NCBI GenBank assembly: GCA_023238725.1
Contig: CM041541.1
Coordinates: forward strand, 9,758,044 to 9,822,043
DNA length: 64,000 bases
Reading direction: 5' to 3'
DNA from: Scortum barcoo
Lineage: Eukaryota; Chordata; Actinopteri; Centrarchiformes; Terapontidae
Every line of letters starts with the position of its first letter. Position 1 is the stretch's first letter. Under the pieces are notes generated by a model. It was not told the DNA's origin. It was given only the letters and a program-made list of their open reading frames with translations, and did not search any database. Both the position numbers and the translations under genes were made by a program. Below, in pieces: positions 58,371-64,000 of this stretch.

Positions 58371-58439
58371 GATAAATGAGAGAGAAAGAGAGAGATGGGG
58401 AAGAATGGGGGTAAGACAGAGGCTGGAAGGAGAAAAGGA

Positions 58440-58945
58440 TGAGGTTTCAATATGGCCTCTCCCCCGAAGCTCCACCAGCAGGGAGGCCGAGCGGAGTGGC
58501 AGAGGAGAGGCCCGGCTGAGATACGGCGTGATATGACAGCGCTGACACCCAATAAAGAGGAACAGCATTACGCCAAATTAATAGCCCTCGTCGGCGAATG
58601 GGAGGCAGAGGAAATTAGCGAGGTGCCGGTTGTTGCCGCTGACTCACGATGACAAAGCACAAGGACTGTTAAAAAGAAAAAAAAAGCAGCAGCTTAAGTT
58701 GACAGCTGCGGCGGTCGCTCTTGATGCCCGTTTATGAAACACATTCATTACGAGTCCCCGCATGAGTCGCCGGCAGGAGTGACCAGTAAAGTAAAGGGAG
58801 TGACACTGTGACAAAATTGAAAAGTTGGAAATTGTTTTTTTTCCAGCAGCGGCGTGCCATCGGAGGGGGAGCCTTTCTCATTTCCTGTTGAGAAGTGCGG
58901 TGCATTGTGGGCAAAATATAGGAGGTTTTTTTTTTTGTGATATGA
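58440..58945. promoter_or_regulatory. Candidate conserved non-coding element
   Basis: A complex, partly CpG-rich block with cacccaataaagagg, cgccaaattaatagccctcg and gaggaaattagcgagg. It ends with a tgcattgtggg core at 58901-58911 that resembles the ZNF143 consensus, beside tttcctg (ETS-like). A poly-A patch lies at 58672-58686. Frames lack domains. Confidence 0.45.
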
Positions 58946-58993
58946 ATCGCCGCTGGTCATCCATCACCTCACGCAACAGACAAAACAGTCAGA

Positions 58994-59020
58994 AAGAAGA
59001 AGAAGAAGAAGAAGAAGAAG
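58994..59020. repeat. (GAA)9 triplet microsatellite
   Basis: A perfect aag/gaa run of 27 bp. The poly-Glu reading is an artefact of the repeat. Confidence 0.95.
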
Positions 59021-59059
59021 CAACTTTCCCAGACAAAGTTTGTATTTATGGCGTCTTCC

Positions 59060-59600
59060 TGTCCTCCGACTTGCATTTAATATCGCAGCATGGTGTAAAC
59101 ACATCAGAATTTGCATATCTCCTCATCAATCTGATGCTCTGCAAATGGACTAGGAGGCAGAAAACAAAAAATACAGAGCGGTATTAACTTTTCTATACAG
59201 AGAAATATAATCAATATAATATAAAGTTTGAAATGGACAATGCCTCAACTGACCTCCGTTTCATCCCGCTCCTTCAAAGTGTCAGGATCCCTCTAAACAT
59301 AAATCAATACAAACAACGTTCAGACATATAAGAGACTCTAAATGAACTCAACAGATTATGCTATTCCACGGCCTCTTGCATCCCTCAGCTGCTTTGCATA
59401 ATGAGATAAACAGCCTATACAAGCCCCGGCGACCCGCGCGTTGCCTCGGCCGGCCTGTGTTTGTGTGTTTGTGTAGGAAGAAGAGGTAATGTCGGGCCGT
59501 TTTGACCTGCATCTGTTTTCAACCTGGAGCCGATAGGCGAGCTGCGGCCTCCCGAGACTCGCGTCGGTTTGTTTATTCTGTGAAATTTTCTGCTAAACGC
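59060..59600. promoter_or_regulatory. Candidate conserved non-coding elements around an AT-rich centre
   Basis: 59065-59165 contains gcatttaatatcgcagc, cagaatttgcatatctcc (octamer-like on the minus strand) and gctctgcaaatgg. 59340-59450 contains cagattatgctattcc and ctttgcataatgagataaac, then a CpG-rich stretch to 59600. The centre (59180-59330) is AT-rich spacer. Confidence 0.4.
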
Positions 59601-59679
59601 GCTGCTTCTCTGAAATGTGCGCTGCCGTTTGTCGTAGTTCGAAGATGCGTTTTTTTTAGTGCACGGCCGCAAACAAACT

Positions 59680-60060
59680 GTGCAGATGATTTCCATAAAA
59701 ACAGACAAAAAAATTCTTTATTTATTATTTCAACCATGAAAATAGTTCATCTTGTGTTCTTCCTTTTTTAATATACAGAAAAGTTGAAACAAACTTGTAA
59801 TAAACTTAAGTACATAGTGATTATAGACGGTGGATTTATAGCTGCCATACAAGTGACAGTAAAGACGTATTTCACAGCAGCCTTCCTTACAGTGGACAGT
59901 GACAGCGAGTAATTATGTTGTATGTTTCTCTGCGGCGACTTCTCTGCACAGCGCGCCCATAAACCAAGGAGACAGGGGAGGTGCTTTCGCTGTCTCCTGG
60001 TGATGATGTCATCGACCCCGCTGCGGATAACCTCGTGCATTTTTTTTTTTTTTCCTTGAT
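59680..60060. other. Spacer, no gene seen
   Basis: AT-rich start, then mixed sequence ending in a poly-T run at 60040-60053. No gene. Confidence 0.4.
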
Positions 60061-60181
60061 GACATCATGTGCCGGGGCCTCTGCTGGGTCCATTTTCTCC
60101 GTGGCGGTCATGAATCCGTCAGAGCTGAGAGCTTTTATCCGAGACGTCGACCCTGGACCAAACTCATGAACAAGATGTTTG

Positions 60182-60271
60182 TGGGTGGGTGGGTGGTGGT
60201 GAGAGGAGCAGGGAGGGAGGGAGGGAGCGGCAGTGGGGGGCATCGGGTGAGTTGTGGGGGGGGGGGGGGTT
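60182..60271 (+). other. G-rich cluster with G-quadruplex motifs
   Basis: gggtgggtgggtgg at about 60183-60196, a canonical four-run motif gggagggagggaggg at 60211-60225, and an uninterrupted run of 14 G at 60256-60269. All lie on the + strand within 90 bp. Such runs can fold as quadruplexes. Function is unknown. Confidence 0.8.
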
Positions 60272-60289
60272 GGGTTTACATGCCGGGAA

Positions 60290-60400
60290 AGTTCAGCATG
60301 CCTTCAGGCGTCCAAGTATTGGATTTGAACCAGCGACCTCCGGGGTGTCACAGTTCCAGGCCTTGTGTTTTTGCTCGATTGGCCCAGAGCCGCCCTGCAC
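60290..60400 (-). repeat. Possible tRNA-derived SINE remnant
   Basis: On the minus strand, ggtcgctggttcaaatcc (60330-60347) resembles a tRNA B box (GGTTCRANTCC). No convincing A box sits at the expected distance, so this may be chance. Confidence 0.2.
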
Positions 60401-60479
60401 AGGGCAGGTTCAGAGAGTTCGGGGTCCCGGCCCGTGCAGCTAGTGGGTCTGCGGGGAACCGAGGAGTGCCAAGGTCTGG

Positions 60480-60890
60480 CCTCCCTCCTCCTTCCACCTC
60501 CTCTTCCCCCTTCTCATTCCTCCCCTCTGGGCGATCGACAATCAGCTGCGAGTGGAGAGAGACGGAGCAACAAAAAGCAAAGCTGTTTTTTAACTGCGCT
60601 CTCTTCCTCTCTGGTCTCTCTCTGGCACTGAGAGGCTGCAGGGAAGGTGTTTGTGCTTCAGAATGGCTTCAGTAAGGGACCTATTGTTCTCCTCCCAGAG
60701 GCTCTCAAATCAATACCTCATCTCTGCCGTCTTTCTCTCCGTCTCTCCCTGCAACCACCGAGGAAAAAGGCCCATCGACTACACAGGACTCGCTTTCATG
60801 ATTCACGCCACTGAAGAAGAGAAAGACAGAGGGGGGAAGTAAGAAAGGCGAGGAGGAAGAGAAAGTGGCTGGGACGAGGGGGGGGACACT
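60480..60890. other. Mixed pyrimidine- and purine-rich stretch, no gene seen
   Basis: A C/T-rich run at 60479-60530 and purine-rich DNA at 60800-60890. Frames here are composition-driven. Confidence 0.4.
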
Positions 60891-61025
60891 GCGGGGGCCG
60901 GCGGTATAAAGACACCAGAGGAAGGAGGCGACCTCGCGGTCATCGCTCTCCTTAGCGCCACACACAGCTGGGCTATCTATAGCTTCCGAGCCCAGCCAGA
61001 TTGATCTTATTGTCTTAAAGGAAGA
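60890..61025. promoter_or_regulatory. Small candidate regulatory block
   Basis: Complex CpG-containing sequence with a TATA-like ggcggtataaagacacc near 60900. An 8-bp stem gctgggct/agcccagc (60967-60974 and 60989-60996) surrounds ctatagc, followed by ccagattgatcttattg. The TATA-like box is not followed by a supported transcript. Confidence 0.3.
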
Positions 61026-61029
61026 AAGA

Positions 61030-62050
61030 GAGGTTGATCCCAGAAGGCGTTAATATCATCAAGCTAACAGCATCAGAGCGAACACTAACTATAGCTCACA
61101 CACAGGAAAATCTGCAAGTTTGTTCAATCTTATGCAGTAAAAATGTTGGATTGTGTGCTTTTTTTGAATGTTCGATTGTTGGCTGTATTTCTGGTGCTGT
61201 TAGCACTGTGCAGTATTGTAAAGTAACACATTTGGATATTCCTTTAACTGTTAGCATTTTTTGGCAATATTGTTCAACTTTATTTGATATCTGTGCTCAA
61301 ACTAGAGAGCATCCTCAAGCTTAACTTCTTGCTGAAGGTGGACATGACTTCCTTGAGCGGTCAAAGATCAAACCTTCAGGTTAGCCAAACCTTTTGGATT
61401 AGAAAAAGAAGGTGAAATTATTAGACAAACTCAAAACTGTAGTTGCACACATAATTTTTATGAGAAGTGAGAGATTAAAATGACATTTCAGGTGCGCTCA
61501 CTTTCTCCTTTACCTCTATCTTTCTTCTGACTGCTCACTTTTTTGAATGTTTGAAAAGGTTTTTTTTGTTTTTCTCACAACAACTCAGGGAGAGTGGTGG
61601 AAGTTTAGTTTATTGCACAACTCATAAATGTAGTTTGTTAAAGCTAGGTCATCAAGTTGAAGGCGCTTTTCTTGGTTTTCTCTGCTAACCTGCTTTTCTA
61701 TCTAAGAAGCATTTCATTGTCGCCTTTTTTTGGCCAAATTCAAATCCTTATATAAAAGCAGCATTTTAATCCTGACTCTCATCGCCCTCGTCATGTTGGG
61801 TCAGGGCCACGGCAGTTAAATTCGAAAAGCATAATGTGTGTTTTTTTTTCTCTTTTTTTTCCCCTCCTCACCAAGTCTATGCTTCTCTTTTCTGTATCAC
61901 TGCACAATTTTCACAGCTGTACTGCGGATTATGTCTTCCTCAAATGTGAAAGAAAATGTAATTCCGCTTTCCGCAGGGGTAACGTCTTTATAGCTTTTCC
62001 TACACAGGTGTCTCTGTGTGAGCGAGCCAGATAGAGATAGAGGAGGAGAG
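61030..62050. other. AT-rich spacer, no gene seen
   Basis: Low-GC DNA with poly-T runs near 61561 and 61838-61860, and a (GA)n patch near 62046-62060. No gene or recognised repeat. Confidence 0.45.
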
Positions 62051-62059
62051 AGAGAGGGA

Positions 62060-62250
62060 GGGAGAAGATGCCTTAATGGAGTTATGCAAATGGAGGCGGC
62101 CCCCTGATCCCCTGGCTAAGTATTCCACCAGAGATGTGGACCGTACAGCTGTGTACGACGGGGATCCACGCTGTGCATTTCCTCTCTGCTTGTACACAGA
62201 AAGCTCTGATGCAACTATATATCTCCATCCATGCAGTGTGAATTAACCAC
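62060..62250. promoter_or_regulatory. Candidate conserved non-coding element
   Basis: gatgccttaatggagttatg leads into a POU-type ttatgcaaatgg (62082-62093). This is followed by complex GC-rich sequence and gtgtgaattaacc before a CA run at about 62268-62281. The octamer beside TTAATGG supports an enhancer reading. Confidence 0.45.
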
Positions 62251-62289
62251 CACCACCCCCCCACGCTCACACACACACACACATGCCGC

Positions 62290-62870
62290 CTCCTTCTGGT
62301 ATCATCCTCCTTCTGTTTCCTGCCCGTCATCGTATATCTTTCCCTGTCGATAAACTTACAGATTTCTGGACGTAGGCGTGCGTTCGGAGTTTGTGCGTCT
62401 ATATTCGGCACCAGAAAACGCACTTTTGTCATATGTGAACATGCAGCGCCTCCGTGTATCCCTTTGTTTATGTGTAATGCTGCTCGGGTGGGCGTTTGTT
62501 TACATGTTTATGGGTTATGGCATATAATTTCGTTCTTTGGATACACACTGGAGCCGGAATCTTTTTACGCTCGAGAGCTTCCAGGTTTTAAGATTTATGT
62601 GCTAGTGTGCTTTTTACGGTGCTTTATGGTTTTCTTTCTTTACGTGCACGTTGACACACTTTGCTTTATTTTATGCTTGAGTGTCTCCGTTGATGAATGT
62701 GTCCTCGAGGCCGATTACACTCGACGTAATGTGTACACATGTGCAATTAAACTTGTGAATTAAAGGGGATTTTATTCACTGTGTCTGTTTGTGTTTGTGT
62801 GTGAGGCAGCACTATACTGCATGGACAGATGCGAGTGTGTACCTGCCTCCTGTGTGCATTCATTGCATAA
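62290..62870. other. Spacer, no gene seen
   Basis: Mixed DNA. A 99-codon + frame (62464-62763) is hydrophobic and Cys-rich but has no domain, no splice context and no upstream promoter evidence. Confidence 0.4.
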
Positions 62871-62879
62871 AAAAAGTCT

Positions 62880-62965
62880 AATATGAGTGGTTCTTGTGTG
62901 TGTGACGTCTGCAAATGAGTCAGCCGACCTGCCCTGTCTCCTCTGCCGAGCGAGTGACCTCTGGT
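62880..62965. promoter_or_regulatory. Small patch with CRE- and AP-1-like cores
   Basis: gtgtgacgtctgc (tgacgt) and aaatgagtcagccg (tgagtca) lie 12 bp apart. These are known bZIP-type sites. The patch is short. Confidence 0.3.
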
Positions 62966-62969
62966 TGAT

Positions 62970-63330
62970 AGAAAGAGAGAGAGAGGAAGGAAGAGAGCCA
63001 GAGAGAGAGAGAGGGGGGTCTGATGCAGGGAAGCCTCGCTCCCACCCTCCGCGCCTGTCTCCCTCCAATCACCCCCTCCGGTGACTCACACACCCAGCGT
63101 GAGTGTAGGCCTCTACCCACAACCCCCTGCTGCTTGTTTAGAACAACAACAGAGGGAGACAGTGGGATCACACAGTAGCTGGCAGGGTGGGAGGGAGAGA
63201 GAAAAGAGGAGGGGAGAGGCGAGGTGGAGGAAAGGCACTGGATATTATCATGTGTTTTAGATGATGGACTCGGATGATACTTAATTTTAAGTGTAAGACC
63301 TATGAAAAAAAAAATCTGGCATCAATTTAA
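62970..63330. other. Purine-rich and mixed stretch, no gene seen
   Basis: (GA)n-like runs at 62972-63013 and 63190-63235 with a C-rich stretch between. No gene. Confidence 0.45.
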
Positions 63331-63342
63331 CAAGTGAAAAAC

Positions 63343-63960
63343 TACATGGCCAAAAGTATGTGGACAAACATGAATCATGCGATATTCATACATGAGCGAA
63401 AATGTGTTTTATAAATGAAAGCGAACCTGAAACTATTCGTGGTCACTCTGCAGTCAGTTTTTCCTCCCGTTTCCTGTCAGTAGTAAAGGGGCAAGTGAGC
63501 GACGTAAATATGTGTGCACAGGCTGACCTTGCACCCACAGGTGTCGTTAATGTGGTGTAATGTTCCCGACCCAAGTCTAAGGATCACAGGTTTACTGAAA
63601 GGAAACAATACATCTTTCCTTTTTCGCTTTGCAATATTTACAGTTCTGCACATTAGGCTGCACTTTGCTCCTCAGGGCCACAAAAAATACATGAGAGACA
63701 GCAAAAAATGTATTTTATAGTTTTTTTCTCTTCCTAAAGTCCTGCATCTGTTAGGATGGACCATTATCAGGCTGACATTGTGTAGTTTGATCCTGACATT
63801 AGAGTGCTTCCAACTTTCTGGCACCATTTTTTGACATCATCACCATCCGACACCTTTAGGATGAGCTTGATGGTGACTACGAGCCTTATTGCCTAGCATC
63901 AGCAGATGAAACAGCAGCAGATGAATGCCCATAGTGTTGGGATTTCATGTTCAAAAAATG
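63343..63960 (+). mobile_element. Degenerate non-autonomous Tc1-like transposon relic
   Basis: Starts with tacatggccaaaagtatgtg (63343 on), the characteristic end of a widespread teleost Tc1-like element. Decayed internal blocks follow in family order: gtgcttccaactttctggca (63804 on), cgacacctttaggatgagc, ctacgagccttattgcctag and gatgaatgcccatagtg. Large deletions remove most of the element. The right end is unclear and may lie beyond the window. No coding capacity remains. Confidence 0.65.
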
Positions 63961-64000
63961 TATGTGCAATAATAATATGTAATAATAATTCACACACATG

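Noticed and set aside
60067..60675. 202-codon open frame on +
   Set aside because: It crosses G-quadruplex-type runs and GC-rich DNA. Gly/Arg/Ser-rich with no domain.
62464..62763. Hydrophobic, Cys-rich 99-codon frame on +
   Set aside because: It could suggest a membrane peptide, but there is no splice or promoter support and length is near chance expectation.
1..64000. CRISPR arrays, tRNA or rRNA genes, bacterial operons
   Set aside because: No direct-repeat/spacer pattern, no cloverleaf with paired A/B boxes and no prokaryote-like gene packing were seen. The composition is vertebrate.

Overview
This window looks like non-coding DNA from a ray-finned fish, most likely a percomorph (spiny-rayed) teleost. 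The evidence is the repeat content. There are three copies of a repeat built from 'aagtaaaagtac'/'tactcaagtaaagtac' blocks that I know from percomorph genomes, a truncated teleost SINE-like element, two Tc1/mariner relics and very dense (CA)n, (GA)n and (GATG)n microsatellites. These attributions are from memory of the families, not from a search.

I found no gene I can name. The open reading frames are short. Most are simple-repeat translations (poly-Thr-His, poly-Cys-Val, poly-Leu-Ser) or cross AT-rich spacers, and none shows a recognisable domain. Two small segments (11602-11750 and 19830-19878) have good splice-site context and compatible phase, so they are listed as low-confidence exon candidates. 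No tRNA, rRNA, CRISPR array or known microRNA was recognised.

The layout alternates between two kinds of sequence. The first is AT-rich or repeat-rich spacer, carrying the transposon copies and microsatellites. The second is compact complex blocks, roughly 100-600 bp long, packed with homeodomain (TAAT/ATTA), POU octamer (ATGCAAAT), SOX, TCF/LEF, CCAAT and RFX-type cores. These look like conserved non-coding elements of a developmental regulatory landscape. The clearest are at 880-1290, 2030-2300, 3960-4620, 5990-6560, 26560-27000, 30780-31090, 34960-35420, 45180-45680, 50830-51110, 52640-53170, 54480-54880, 57100-57720, 58190-58940 and 62060-62250.

The best reading is a gene desert or very large intron near a developmental regulator, but the regulated gene cannot be named from this sequence. 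The most distinctive local structure is a 20-bp-arm inverted repeat at 25684-25732. Its only two mismatches become G-U wobbles in a minus-strand transcript. A second, bulged hairpin lies at 32407-32469. Conservation was judged by eye from sequence character; no alignment was possible.
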